This document shows positions 22,541 through 33,585 of a stretch of DNA of 62,340 nucleotides, one piece after another. This DNA is from Apiotrichum sp. Y4204 (lineage: Eukaryota; Basidiomycota; Tremellomycetes; Trichosporonales; Trichosporonaceae). The stretch is from contig JAMYHL010000131.1 in assembly GCA_025531455.1 (NCBI GenBank), positions 1 through 62,340 of the forward strand. The letters are read 5' to 3'. Under the pieces are notes generated by a model. That model ran no database searches. It worked only from the letters and a program-made list of their open reading frames with translations, and was not told the DNA's origin. Position numbers and translations under genes: made by a program. Positions within the stretch are counted from its first letter, which is position 1, and each line of letters begins with the position of its first letter.

Positions 22541-24992
22541 CTACGCGCTGCCCTCGGCAACCTTCTCGGCCTGCGGCGAGTACTTGAGCAGCTTGTCCGA
22601 GTTGGGCGCGACGACACCAAACTGGCCGTGCCGGTTCCAGCGCCAGACGTGGCCCTTGGGGCGGCCATAGCGGTTGCCGCCGCTCCACCACCACCACCAG
22701 CCCCGGCTCACGAGACGCCACCGCCGCCCGTCCCAGTACCAGTAGATGTCGCCCTTGTGGCACGGGCAGGGCTTTGTCGGCGGGGGAACGGGGTCGACGG
22801 GGCCGCCGGTCGACACGGGAGGCGCGGCGCTGGACGTCTCGCCAGGAGGAGCCGGGCTAGTGGTAGGCTCGGTGGGAGGGGCAGGAGAAGTGGTAGGCTC
22901 AGTGGGAGGAGCGGGCGAGGTGTTGGGCTCGGTAGGAGGAGCCGAAGAAGTCGTAGGCTCGACAGGCGGGGCAGGAGAGGTGGTAGGTTCGGTAGGAGGG
23001 GCAGGAGAAGTCGTAGGCTCGACGGGAGGGGCAGGAGAAGTCGTAGGCTCAGTAGGAGGGGCAGGAGAAGCCGTAGACTCGGTAGGAGGGGCAGGAGAGG
23101 TGGTAGGCTCAGTAGGGGGCGCCGGAGAGGTGCTGGACTGGACAGGAGGAGCCGGGGAAGTGCTCGACTCGACGGGAGGGGCGGGGCTAGTCGTGGGCTC
23201 GGTAGGCGGAGTCGTTGTCCCAGCCGAAGAGGAGGAGCTCGACACTACTGGAGGGGCCTGCGAGGTGCTCGACTCGGCGGGAGGGGCGGGGCTAGTGGTC
23301 GGCTCGGTAGGAGGAGTCGTTGTCTCAGCCGAGGAGGACGAGCTCGACACTACTGGAGGGGCCTGCGAGGTGCTCGACTCGGCGGGAGGGGTCGTCGTGT
23401 CAACCGGGGGCGTGGTAGGGGGGGAGGTGGTCTCGACGGGAGCGCTCGTAGCGGGAGAGGTGGAGCTCTCGGCCGGAGGCGCAGTTGACGACTGGACCGG
23501 GGGCGCCGAGCTCGTGGGCGGGGGTCCGGCGTTCCATCCATAGTCCCACTCGCCGCGGCGGTCGGCGAGCGGGGCCAGACCGACCTGCTTAGGCTCGTAG
23601 CTGTATGACGAGTAGACGTTGCGGAGGAAGTTTGCGCCCATCAAGTACTCCCACTCGATCTCGCCTTCGATGGTCCTGCACACGTACGATGTGCGGCAGT
23701 TGCGAGGGGGGGAATCGTATACCTCCGGGAGGTAGAAGAGGTCGCGGACGGCCATGGGGTACCAGATGTTGCCGAACTGGAACTCGACCGAGGCGGTCGA
23801 GTTGCACGGCGCGTAGAGCGCGGTCGATCGGGGACCCTCGTTGACATAGAACGAACCCGGGATCTTGTCCTTGATGCCGTCACAGATCTCGAGGGGCACC
23901 TGGGAGATCTCGGAGCCCGTGTCGATGAGCGTGCGGCGGGGGTGGTTCGGAAGCGGAATACCCTCGCCATTGATACGTACACCGCCCATCTCAATGGTCC
24001 AGCGCTGGTTCGCCTCCACGATGAGAGGGTACTGCGTGTACGGGCGGCCGGCAAACTTTTCGTCGTCGACGCCACCGAGCACCAGCTCACCGGCGTTCGG
24101 AGTGACCTGTTGCTTGAGGTCGGGCTGTTCGAGGAAAACGCCAAACACGGGCTCGGGCCACAGGTTCAGTGCGGCGACCTGAGCCCACGACGTGCCAGTA
24201 CCGTACGACCATGGGTAGCCGAGACCGATGATACCCATCTCACCTGCGGGGAAGTCCTGGGACGTCTGGTAGTCGAGGTTCTGGACGTTGACTGCGTGTT
24301 AGTTTCCGGGAGAGTTTCGAGCCTGCGTTCATAGAGATCGCGTGATGTGGCTCGGCTCATGATACTCACTGAAGGAAGCGTTCTGCGTAAAGCTGCCAAT
24401 GGTAAAGGTGTCAGTTGCGTTAGGACCGCTGATGTTGCTTCCGCCGGAGTAGCTGACCGACACGATCTTGTTGTCGGTGCTGTATGTCGAGGATTCCTGC
24501 CACTTGAAGACATCATCGACTCTACAGTTGTCGCAGCCCTGGCCCCACAAGACTATATCGGCCGAGCCGGTATCGACGAGCATCGTGACCTGCTGGCGAG
24601 GCGTGCTGAGGGGTCAGTTTCATCGCCGCATGTAGACTATGGCATTCCGCAGGCAGGAGCTTGGCTGGTCGCTGTGGGTTGCTTGGAGGTTGGGTGTACC
24701 ATCTCTTATGTATTCACAACGCAGTTCGGGAGCCAGCTCCTTGCAGACGCCCTCCTCCATAGAACACTTACCCAGCCCAGAACTTCAGCGCATAGTTCTG
24801 GTTCCACTTGAAGCCGTCGAGGTTCTCGATGCTCGCGTCGGACGAGACGGCAAACTTCTTCGGGTCGGGTCCAGCGTCCTTGACGCGGTACTCGAGGGTG
24901 ATCTTCTGCGGGGCCGCCCGCTTGCGGGGGCTAGCGACGGCGACGGGGCTGAGCGCCGCGAGCGCGGTAAGGAGAGTGGCTGCACCGACCAT
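22541..24992 (-). CDS. Secreted pepsin-like aspartic protease with mucin-like repeats and Trp-rich tail
   Basis: Three exons on the minus strand: 24992-24772, 24605-24370 and 24291-22541, giving 735 aa. Residues 1-20 form a signal peptide ending near VAVASPRKR, followed by a propeptide. The two catalytic aspartates are in VDTGSADIVLWGQ (about Asp85) and LIDTGSEISQVP (about Asp276). The flap region reads VSYSGGSNISG, and GIIGLGYPW is the usual post-flap motif. Around residues 420-655 lies a Thr/Ser/Pro/Glu repeat built on PTEPTTSPAPP-like 11-residue units, likely O-glycosylated. The tail (about 660-735) starts CPCHKGDIYWYWDGRRW, continues with five consecutive Trp residues and ends basic and hydrophilic. 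No GPI signal is seen. A TATA box lies about 100 bp upstream. The protease call is secure; the tail function is unknown and might bind cell wall or surfaces. Confidence 0.92.
22852..23170 (-). repeat. Coding minisatellite, 33-bp units
   Basis: Within the protease gene, about nine to ten imperfect copies of a 33-bp unit encode variants of PTEPTTSPAPP and PVEPTTSPAPP. Degenerate Ser/Thr/Pro repeats continue to about 23520, including a 99-bp-scale duplication with SSTSQAPPVVSSSSSS. Copy number is likely to vary between strains. Confidence 0.85.
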
Positions 24993-25090
24993 GGTGGGTT
25001 GGCACTCTCGACCGTAGGAAAAGAATGGGAGGGGCTAGAGAGGGTGGGGGGAGCTGGGAGGAGGGGGGGGCGTGAGATGGGACATGGAAC

Positions 25091-25097
25091 ATATATA
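25091..25097 (-). promoter_or_regulatory. TATA box of aspartic protease gene
   Basis: TATATAT on the minus strand about 100 bp upstream of the ATG at 24992. Spacing fits a classical core promoter. Confidence 0.6.
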
Positions 25098-26682
25098 GTT
25101 CTGGTCTTTGTAACACGTCCCCGGGAGGCTCTGTGTTCCACAGCACACAGACACGTCCAGATCCATATTCCCTGCGTTCCGAGGACAGATACTGCACTGG
25201 GCACATTATCGTTCTGGGTTATACGCGCCGCCCTCCGATCCCGCAAGTGCCTGGGGACACGGGAGAGGAACAACCGCTGCTGCCGCGATGCTGGTATCTG
25301 GCGCGCGGCGACATACGGGACGGACGTGTTCGTGAGTCTGGCGCTCGCGCTCCCAGTGCTGTAACATCTCGAAGAATCGGGTCCCGGTCCTTTTTCCGGC
25401 TGCAGTTCCCTGGTAGTTAGAGTTTCAAGGTCACGACGCAGATGTCTTGCCGCCCTTGACGACGGACGTCTTTTGGGTTTAGGCCTATTGGTGTGCAAGC
25501 CGTTTGAGCCATCGTGCTCGCTGGTTGCTGTTTGTGTTTGTTGCTGTTGTGGAGAGTTGCGGGCTGGGGCAGCCACAGAGGGACGGTGTTGAGAGTACTT
25601 GAGCTTGAGAGTGGCAGATTGTTTATTTGGGGTAACTGGACATGGCTGACGAGCAGCTCTTGGGTGTTATCCTTCTCCAACCTGCATTGCACAGTATACA
25701 AGACAACCCCCCGCCTCTGCGTCCTCCGTGAGGAACAGCTACAATGCCGACGGCATCTGCATGCCCTGTTCCAGTATCCAAAGGAAAGGCGGCGTGCACA
25801 CAGTCCAAACACAGGGAACAACAGGGAAATACAGCAGATTTATCAACCGCTACAATTGCTTCACCATGCCTTTTCTGCAGTTTCCCTTCTCTTGTGATCT
25901 CATCGCCTTGTTTCATCCTCACTGACCAAATACTGTTGACAACGCTGACCCTTCCCAATCCTCTGCTGGCTTACTGTTTCGGCGTGGAACACACTCTCAG
26001 GGCATCTGTCGGAACAAGTCACGCCTCGCGTCCCGCTCTGCGCTTTGCAACTCTCTCTCTCTCTCTTTAGTCCCAAGGATCGAGGGCGCGAGGACCCGAT
26101 CTCATCCGGTATCGTTCCTGGGAGCCGCGATACATATCCCTCGTGGCTGCCTTGGCTTTGTCAAGAGTTGGGTTTGGCCGGCCACAACCTATCCCAATTC
26201 CCCGCTGGAGCTGCCGTAAACTCTCCCACCCAAGCCACACCCACTTTGGCACTGTCAACACGGCAGCGGACGTTCCAGATCGTAACGGACCTAGGTACTA
26301 GACGGCCGCGTTCCTGGATTGTAAGCCGGGCATCCGGTCCGAGCCAAGTGCCACTCAGCCTGGTGAGGCTGTGATCGCGATCACCGACGCGTGCGGTGCG
26401 AGTGTCGCAAGGGCGTGGACCAGGACCGTCTTGGCGCGGACCGAGAGCGATGCGGCGCTGCATGTCCAGACTCTATCAGAGGCGGACGGCGTCGTATCCG
26501 CTCACACGGTGCCGTCGCCCGAGGATATAAGCTATATAAGTTTGGGTTGGGGCCGAAGGTTTGGGAGGCCAGCAGCAAGCCATTCTGGGGCGACAAATGC
26601 TGTTCACACTCAGTTCAGAGTTCAGGAGGGGCGAGCCTCGAGCCACAAGCTTCGAGAAGCGGCGCCGCTCGATCCCACGAGT

Positions 26683-26717
26683 TCTCGGCTTCTCGGCTTC
26701 TCGGCTTCTCGGCGTCG
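26683..26717. repeat. Short tandem repeat, TTCTCGGC units
   Basis: Four copies of (T)TTCTCGGC in tandem in non-coding sequence. Confidence 0.8.
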
Positions 26718-28297
26718 GGTCTTCTTGAGGGTGGCTTGCTCGTGTATGTACATTAGCTCACGCTCAGCACCCGCAGGCTGGACGCGGGACGGGATTATGC
26801 GAGTGGCGGCGCCGGCGCGTTGGCCCACAGATGGTCCAGAGGGGGGAGGCACAACGACGGCGAGGGGATGCCGTGGCTCGGCGAGTTGAAAGGCGCAGTG
26901 TGACTGAGAACGTGGCTATCAACTTGATAGGAAGGATCAAGCAGCCTCAGTGCCCGAAACAGCTGTGCACTCTGGATACTGCACCATGATCAGTCGGAGC
27001 CCCCGGAGCGCGGACCAGGACTCCGGACTTGGGACCTAGGTGGAGATTCATTGTCTCAACAATACACTTGCCTCTTGCCTCGTGTGAGTTCGGACCAAGT
27101 ACTGTACTCTCTAATCTCTGACGAACTTCTCCTTGCGACCCGTCCAGAGTATCTCAACGCCGGCTTGCACGTACACTCCCATCGCTGCCCGCCGTAAATG
27201 ACGCCCCAGACTTCAGATCTCAAGGGGGCGGACTAGATCTCAACGGGGACCGCAGAGTAAGCGCAAACTGACTGGACTATGCGAGCAGCAGTTTCGATAG
27301 TGTGGTGCGCCCTTGTCCAGACTGAGCGCCACTGACGCGACTGATTTCTCACCGGGCACAGAGCGTAAACGGCTCTGAATCGAATCAGAGCATCACAGTA
27401 TAAGAAAATGAATCTGACATTGCGCTCCCACCGAGTCTCTCCAAGTGTCGCACTCTCACCCATGGCGCGCCGTGCGCCCGCTAACCGCCGGTGAGGGCAG
27501 TTTTATCCTGGTGGGGATGCAGAAGCCTCACCTGGGCTGCCACTAGAGATACGGGAATCCTGGGCACCCAGAAGTGATCGGGGATTATGACCGGGAGTGG
27601 TGGGTTGCTCATGCTTCATCCCACTGACCTATGGGAAGCAGCTAACTGGGCGCAACGACTGCGACTACTGATATCGATGCTGTGCGCGTCCGTGTCTGGT
27701 GCGAAGTGTCCCGCGTGCGGCACCTTGATCTGGCCTGAACACTACGAGGTCGCCTGATATTGGCCTTCTCTGTCAGCATGTGGGCAACTTGTGCCCCACG
27801 ACACATGCAGACAAACCGCGTGTCCCGTTCCCAGCTCACTGCAGTGTGTAGATGAACGAGCGAGGGACGGGCGCGCGGGCGTCGAAGGGATCGCAGTGGT
27901 GAGGGAGCGTATCGTGCAAAACTCCAGCTGGGGGTGTTGGATCTTGATGACCACAGATCTTGCAGTTTGTCATACTCTACCAGAAGATCGTACGCGTCTT
28001 CAGCCATCATCGCGGGTATCTGTCTCATCAGAGTCGGGCGCAGTGGATCGTAATGACGGATGCCCTCTGTACACCGCACCGCGTGAAGCCACAAGCACGC
28101 CGCAAATCGGAGATGACCCGGTGCTTTTTGCCAGGGGCGCGGGGCGCAGCACAGCTCGCGACCGAGTCGTGGGGAGCTATGGCTGGGAAACTTTTCTACT
28201 GCTTTGCGGACATGCCTGCTGACAGCACTGGGTCGTCTGCGAGAAGAGAGGGCGTACCACAGCACCTGTCAACGAGAGTCAAGGCTTCGACGCGGGA

Positions 28298-28303
28298 TAT
28301 AAG
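28298..28303 (+). promoter_or_regulatory. TATA box of CVNH-like gene
   Basis: TATAAG about 105 bp upstream of the ATG at 28405, followed by a C/T-rich leader. Confidence 0.6.
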
Positions 28304-28404
28304 TACTCCCCATCGACCATCCCAAACCCCATCTCCCTCTCCAGTTCCATCTCCCTCCCCTCTCCCTCCCACATTCACCTACCTCGCCTCTCCATCGTCT
28401 GGCA

Positions 28405-29287
28405 ATGAAGCTCCTCCTCGTCCTCTTCCTCGCTGTCTTCACGCTCCTCGCGGCCGCGGCCCCCGCCGAGCTCACCAACGCAGAGGCCATCCAGGCCGGC
28501 CTGGCGCTCCCTCGTCCCCGTACTATTTGTGAGCTAAGTCTCAGTCTCAGTATTTGTCTATACCAGGTGTTACAGCCTCTTGTCGTGTTGAGCTGCCCTG
28601 TCTCCTCCGGTTCATTCTTTGATCATTCTTTGAATGGAGTACTGTATGCCCCCTCCTCTCTTCTTTCCCATCGCAGTCTTGTTTCCAAGTCGTGTTCCTC
28701 TCCCACTCATTTCGTCCTCCTCACTCCTCACCCTCCCAACTCGTCCTCCAGCCCCTGCCCTTCCCCTCTAACAGCCCCTCAGGCCGCGACCCCCCCTGCC
28801 CCGGCACCCCCGCCAAGCGCCAGGGCCCCTCCGCAATCCCCACGATCCTGCCCCCCATTCCGCTCGACTACGCGCGTACCTGCGACCCGACCTATCTCGA
28901 CATCTCGGCGCCCCGCAACCCGCGCCTCGTGGGCCAGTGCTGGAACATCGTGCACACCCTCCAGAGGCCCGCGAGCATCCCCCTCGGCCGCTGTGTGTAA
29001 GTCTGGAGAAGATTACTCGATTCTGATGCCCAGGTCGTATGACCTCATTTCAAACTTCCGATGCCAGCCCAACCCCAGCCCCAACATCTTCCAGGCCGGA
29101 TACTGCTCCGAGTGCACCACCTCGGGGTCAGTGCTCACCTGCCAGTGTCTCTCCCTGCGGCCCGGTGGCCCCCCGGTCGTGACCGCCAGTATTGATCTGT
29201 GTGAGTGAACTGCAGATTGTGAGTGTATGGAAGGCGCTAATGGCAGCGGCGTGCATCGGCAACAACAACGGGCGCCTGTTCTGCTAG
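28405..29287 (+). CDS. Secreted cyanovirin-N-like (CVNH) protein
   Basis: Four exons: 28405-28528, 28783-28996, 29034-29200 and 29247-29287, giving 181 aa. Residues 1-19 form a signal peptide (MKLLLVLFLAVFTLLAAAA). After a short basic/proline stretch containing KR (a possible Kex2-type site, in GTPAKRQGPS), the mature part has many cysteines. The C-terminal half fits the CVNH lectin pattern: GSVLTCQC, then TASIDLSACIGNNNGRLFC at the very end, equivalent to the family's SSIDL-N-x-x-IGN-x-x-G-x-L signature. The first CVNH half (QCWNIVHTLQ...) is weaker. CVNH proteins bind high-mannose glycans; in fungi they are usually small proteins of unknown role. Intron 1 is 254 nt, long for this window, but both junctions restore frame and the terminal motif spans the last intron. 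Confidence 0.8.
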
Positions 29288-30304
29288 CGCGGGTGCGAGC
29301 TCCGAGCTTGGCCGCGGCGGGCCGCCCTGAGAAATGGACTCGTGAGACAGGAAGGTATTAGTGTTAGAAGAATCGGAAAATCAGAGAATCAGAAAATCAG
29401 AAAATCACTATTTCAGGAATCAGTAACAATCATATATGTAACAATGAAGGCGCGAGTCGAGAGTCTCGGACCGGCGGTTTCGTGTTGAATTTCCGCCAGG
29501 GCTCTGAAAAGTCAGAAGTACAACATGTCATCGCACGTCAAAGGGGACACCCGGTGACTGGGATATGTATCAGCACCACCACAGGCTGAAACCCACCCAC
29601 ACAACAGATAAGGCGGCTTGACTGAAACATCAGGCTCAAAAATCAGGCGGGATGTATAGCGTACACGTGCAGTACGCGCAGATGTACACGCCATTCTGGA
29701 GGAGGAGGGGAATGCACGCGCCTGCTGTCAGCGAAATAGGCGGTGCGACGGTGTGCGAGGGTTACCTGTGCGCGAGACGTCGCAGTGGCGCGGGGGGAGT
29801 TGGTGGGGTTTTGGGCGGGGCATCGCGGCTTGAGGGATGAGGAAAGTTGAGTGGTGAGGCTCGAGGTGTCGAAGATGAGCGAGCTGCTTTTATCCCCTAC
29901 CATCATTGTCTGTGATCGCCGAGTTCATGGCTCCATCCCATCCGTCCGGATTCTGGGTGCGAAGCAAAGTGTACACAATGGAGCAACGATTGTTCGACTG
30001 CGTGTATCGAGCAGAGGCTTCGTTGTGGGGCGAGAATTGTATATCTCGCATCTTGCATTCAGTATTGTTGTTGTCCTCCGACACATGAGATTGGGCCTGC
30101 TTCTTATCTTCTCGTCCCTGATCAGCTGATCAATTTCCATTCTCATCAGTGATTCCAACGCGCATTCCCATTTCGAGTCAGTAATCATCCCTCTCCCACC
30201 CGATCGTACGCCACCAGGTATTCAGAGATAGTTTCTCAGATCGTCATCGTACAACGCCACACTCCAAGCGGCTTGAACAAGAACCGCTCAGTGGATCTCC
30301 ACTC
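29288..30304. other. Convergent intergenic region, 1.0 kb
   Basis: This lies between the CVNH-like gene and the CTR gene. AATCAGA/AAATCAG repeats lie at about 29370-29412 just after the CVNH stop. No gene is seen. Confidence 0.6.
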
Positions 30305-31191
30305 CTACGCCGAGTGGCACGCAAGTCCGCGGCCGCCGGTGGCGACGAACAGCTCGGGTTCGTACACGTAGTGCCCGATGAACGCGCCGAGCACGATCGC
30401 GGTGCAGAGGTACGTGTTGTATGTCATCGCGACGAGCATGAGCTGGGTGTTAGGAGGGAAACAGAGGCCGGAGTTCGGACTTGGACAGAGGTGGGTTCAG
30501 ACTCACGAAATACGAGATTGCGACGGTAAAAGCGTATGTCGCAGCGCGCGTAAGCCGGATGTGCTGGTTGAGGCGGACACTGGGTGAGTAAGCTTCTGAT
30601 ATCGGGGTTGGAGTGGTCAGGCGTCGGACAATACTGGTGACTGCTCTACTTTTCACCAGCATTCAAAGAACCACTATCACTTCGTTCCGCACTCACGTTG
30701 CCACTGGCGCGGGGGTATCCTCGGTACCGTACCCCGTTGATGCGGGGGGCAGGGCAGCCGCAAGCCGGCGCTCGTACGCCCTCATGCGCGCGAGGACGGC
30801 GGCGTACGCGACCGTGATGGCGACGATCGCGGCGCTGGGGTGAGTCCGAGAAATAGGAAGCGGGGCACAGGTGGCGGCTCGAGAACCATGAGACCATGAA
30901 ACCAGCGCCTGTCAGGTTCGTGGCACGGCCGGCTTCTCGCTCCACTCTCCACTCTCGACTCCAAGCTCCGCTCACCATGAGATAAACATCCCCATCGAGC
31001 CAGAGATGTGCCAGCTGCGGAAGACGACACAGGTATCCTCGACCTGGGCGTTCCAGAGCATGTTCATCTGCCTGTCAGCTGCGATCAGACCTTTGCCAGC
31101 TTACGCTGCACTTGGGCATTGCTGGCGCGTCGCCGTGATCGCCGTGTCCGCCGCTGCCGCCGTGGCCTCCGTGTCCGCCGCCGTGGTCCAT
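30305..31191 (-). CDS. CTR-family copper transporter
   Basis: Five exons on the minus strand: 31191-31105, 31067-30976, 30834-30697, 30579-30507 and 30442-30305, giving 175 aa. The N-terminus is His/Gly/Asp-rich (MDHGGGHGGHGGSGGHGDHG), a typical metal-binding ectodomain or lumenal domain, and continues to MPKCSMNMLWN. The first membrane helix follows FRSWHISGSMGMF. The second carries the family's copper-gating M-x3-M motif in MLVAMTYN, and the third has the helix-packing G-x3-G motif in GAFIG. It ends in an ACHSA tail. CTR proteins form trimers that pass Cu(I) across the plasma or vacuolar membrane. The small size and the lack of extended Met motifs favour a vacuolar CTR2-like member, but that choice is inference. 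Confidence 0.92.
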
Positions 31192-31720
31192 GGTGATAAT
31201 GTGGGGGGTTAGGGAGTGAGAGGGGGGGAGAGTGCCAGTGTTCCTTCCGTGCTTGTTATATGGCAAGAAGACAGTTGAGAGTTTCTATTGTCCTTTCGAT
31301 TCCGAATCGTTTGTCGTTTGTAGGGTGGTTGCTTCGGCGCTTCGGAGGCTGGAGAAAGGTCTCACGATGACACAGATCTGCACAGGATCAGCGGATTAAC
31401 GGATCTCCTTTTTGGGTGGCGATCAACCAAAAGGACGCGGGAGACTGCGTCATTTTGGCCTTGAGAGACGGGAGGGTTTTACGTAAACCCATTGCTTCCC
31501 GCTTCTTCATCGGGGCCCCGCTGACTTGGTCTTCTTGAGAAATTCAAAAATACAGGTCAAGATCGACGAGACCACGTTGAACGAGTGAGCGATGGCGCGA
31601 TAGCCAGCTAGCCTCCAAATTCAGCAAGCGGGTGTGAAGCAGACAGACATGTGGCCAGGTATACATATCGGCCGCGCGGGCCAGCGCGACCGCCGTCTAG
31701 AATCTACATCCTCCATTCTC
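31192..31720. other. Intergenic spacer between KTI12 and CTR gene
   Basis: 529 bp holding the CTR promoter and the KTI12 3' end. I found no obvious copper-response motif or other gene. Confidence 0.55.
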
Positions 31721-33163
31721 TCATCCCTGCCACGCAGTCTCGAGATACGTGACGAACCCCTGCGCGACCGCGTCCTCGGTCCACGCGCCCGCGCCGCGCG
31801 AGTTGGTCTTGAGCGCGAGGCTCTGCTGCGCCTCGAACGCGCGCTTGTGGCGCTGCAGCTCGGCGAGCGTCGGGCGCCGGCCGTGCGGGAGGTGCAGGAC
31901 CAGTCCGGCGCGGGCGGGCGGAGACGGCACCGGAAACGTCGCGCTTCCCGGGGCCGCTGTCAGATGTGCCAGTAGCGCGGTGATGATCCCCGAGGTCGTC
32001 GCTGTTAGTGTTTGGAGCGTGCCCGCGGGTGGTTTTGCCGCCTGGAGTTAGAGGGTGCGTTCGTAGTGTCCAGGATAGCTGGGAAGCTCCGCCACGAGAA
32101 GTTCTCTGAGATGGGCCACCCGCAACATCTCTCACTCACCACTGCCACAGCGCCTGTTGGCGGCTTCTTCACGCCCGTCGTTGCCGCGAGCCAAATATCC
32201 TCAAGCGGCGGGTCCTCGTCCCACGGCAAAGTGAACAGCGGCGAGTCCCAGCGCACCATGCTCGACGGCTCCTCGTACCGCATGATCATGTTTTCGAATC
32301 TGGCGTCAGTAAGGCAGGTCGCAAGCGTCATCTGAGAAACACCTGGCGAGCGGATTGGGCTAAAAGTGGGGCATTCAACGAAGACCATGGCTCAATCGGC
32401 GACAATACGGTAACCGTCCACGTCCCCACCTCCGGCTACTCACGTTTCCTCGGCATATCGCTCCCCCTCCTCCCTTTCCGCATGCCACTCGCGGCACTTG
32501 CCCGGCGGCGCGGCAACTCGCACTGTCGCGACACGCACACCTGCCTCCCGGGCGGCGCAGTACAGCTGGTACCGAAAGCCCTTGATGTAGTTGGCCGAGT
32601 CGAGGACAGTGATCGTGGACGAGTTTAGTGACCGCGTTGCGGCCGTAAACAGTGCTGCCCGGGCAGGCTTTTCGGCGCGCGAGTCTGGCCAGTTAGCGAC
32701 AAAAGGAAGAAGTAACGGTGCCTTGGAACTGGGGTCATGAAGGAGGTTGAGGTTACTACCCCGCTGCGTGGTCGTCCCATCTCGGAGCTGTAACGCTCCT
32801 CGTGTTTGGGTCCCGGAAAATGCCCGGCGCGTGCGGCGTAACGTTGCGTCCCAAACATCAGAAGCAGCGAGCCGGGTGGCAACACGACATCCCAGCCAAC
32901 AAAGGTATGGATGCCTCGAAGCCGAAGCTAGCGACCACAGCGCACTCCTTCCGCTCCCTCCGCTCCCTGCTCTCACCTCACTCACCATCATACGCTGCGC
33001 GCGTAACGTGGCAGCTCGCATCGTCAACAAGCACGACATCGTACCTCTCGCCACCGCTCGCGCTCGCGACCTCGGCGGCGCGTTTCTCAAAGTACGCTGC
33101 GATCTCGCGTGCGCGCGTGCTCTTCCCCGAGCACGGGAAGCCGGAGACGGTGACGAGCGCCAT
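31721..33163 (-). CDS. KTI12: KTI12, Elongator-associated P-loop protein
   Basis: Four exons on the minus strand: 33163-32986, 32684-32444, 32299-32140 and 32041-31721, giving 299 aa, the normal family length. The P-loop GFPCSGKST is at residues 8-16. VLVDDASCHVTR, TVLDSANYIKGFRYQLYCAAREAG, the RYEEP motif, RWDSPLF and the C-terminal FVTYLETAW are all KTI12 hallmarks. KTI12 is a tRNA-binding ATPase that works with Elongator in modifying wobble uridine 34 of tRNAs, in cytoplasm and nucleus. Intron 2 was set so that AEET joins FENMIMRYEEP directly, matching the family, even though the intervening sequence is partly open. Intron 1 is 301 nt. The gene is transcribed divergently from MDV1 across a 422-bp gap. 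Confidence 0.93.
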
Positions 33164-33585
33164 TGATGCAAGTCGCGGGGAGTGTCGGAGTACCGGAGTG
33201 TAGCGGGGATGGGGGATGCCGTTAAGAGCAACACCGATGCTACCGATGCTACCAATGACGATGACGGAGTGCAGAAAGGATCAGGGATGTCACTTTTTGG
33301 AGGGACGAGAAAAGAGGAAGGGAGGAAAAAAAAGGTCCGCCACATTGAAATCCACCTCTCCTCCCTGGCCTCTCCGCCCGTTTTCGGTACTCCGTCGTCG
33401 CCGGTTGGCTTGCTCGTCGTCGTCGTCGGACTCTCTCGGCTGTTACCATTCTCCCCCATCTTGCATCCGAGACCATCTCCTGCATCATCTACATCACCAT
33501 CACACACCCCATCACCACCATCTAGCACAAGTGCACGCCGCTGCACTCCCCACCCTTTTCCCTCCCCCTCTCTTTCGGCTCGGCA
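33164..33585. promoter_or_regulatory. Bidirectional promoter region KTI12 / MDV1
   Basis: 422 bp between the start codons of two divergent conserved genes, so it must carry both promoters. The MDV1 side is rich in C and T (CACCATCA runs, then CCCTCCCCCTC). No TATA box is clear. Confidence 0.65.

Larger units (their letters stand above)
24993..28404. other. Divergent intergenic region, 3.4 kb, no gene recognised
   Basis: This lies between the aspartic protease (minus) and the CVNH-like gene (plus). Both genes have a TATA box at their end of the region. A TTCTCGGC tandem repeat sits near 26683-26717. ORFs up to about 207 codons on either strand have no identifiable features. Confidence 0.5.

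Noticed and set aside
22852..23170. CRISPR-like array
   Set aside because: The units are contiguous coding minisatellite repeats without unique spacers, in eukaryotic DNA.
22514..23488. Long plus-strand ORFs (324 and 265 aa) opposite the protease repeat region
   Set aside because: They are antisense shadows of a GC-rich coding repeat. The minus-strand frame has the signal peptide, catalytic motifs and coherent splicing.
26371..26889. 172-codon plus-strand ORF near the TTCTCGGC repeat
   Set aside because: No homologous pattern, partly made of repeat sequence and not next to promoter features.
32005..32388. Extra KTI12 coding exon between exons 2 and 3
   Set aside because: Direct joining of 32444 to 32299 gives AEETFENMIMRYEEP, which matches the family. 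The intervening open sequence (32300-32443) would insert residues not seen in KTI12.
32440..33546. 368-aa minus-strand ORF overlapping KTI12
   Set aside because: Only its end is real (KTI12 exon 2). The rest reads through intron 1 and out of frame over exon 1 and the promoter.
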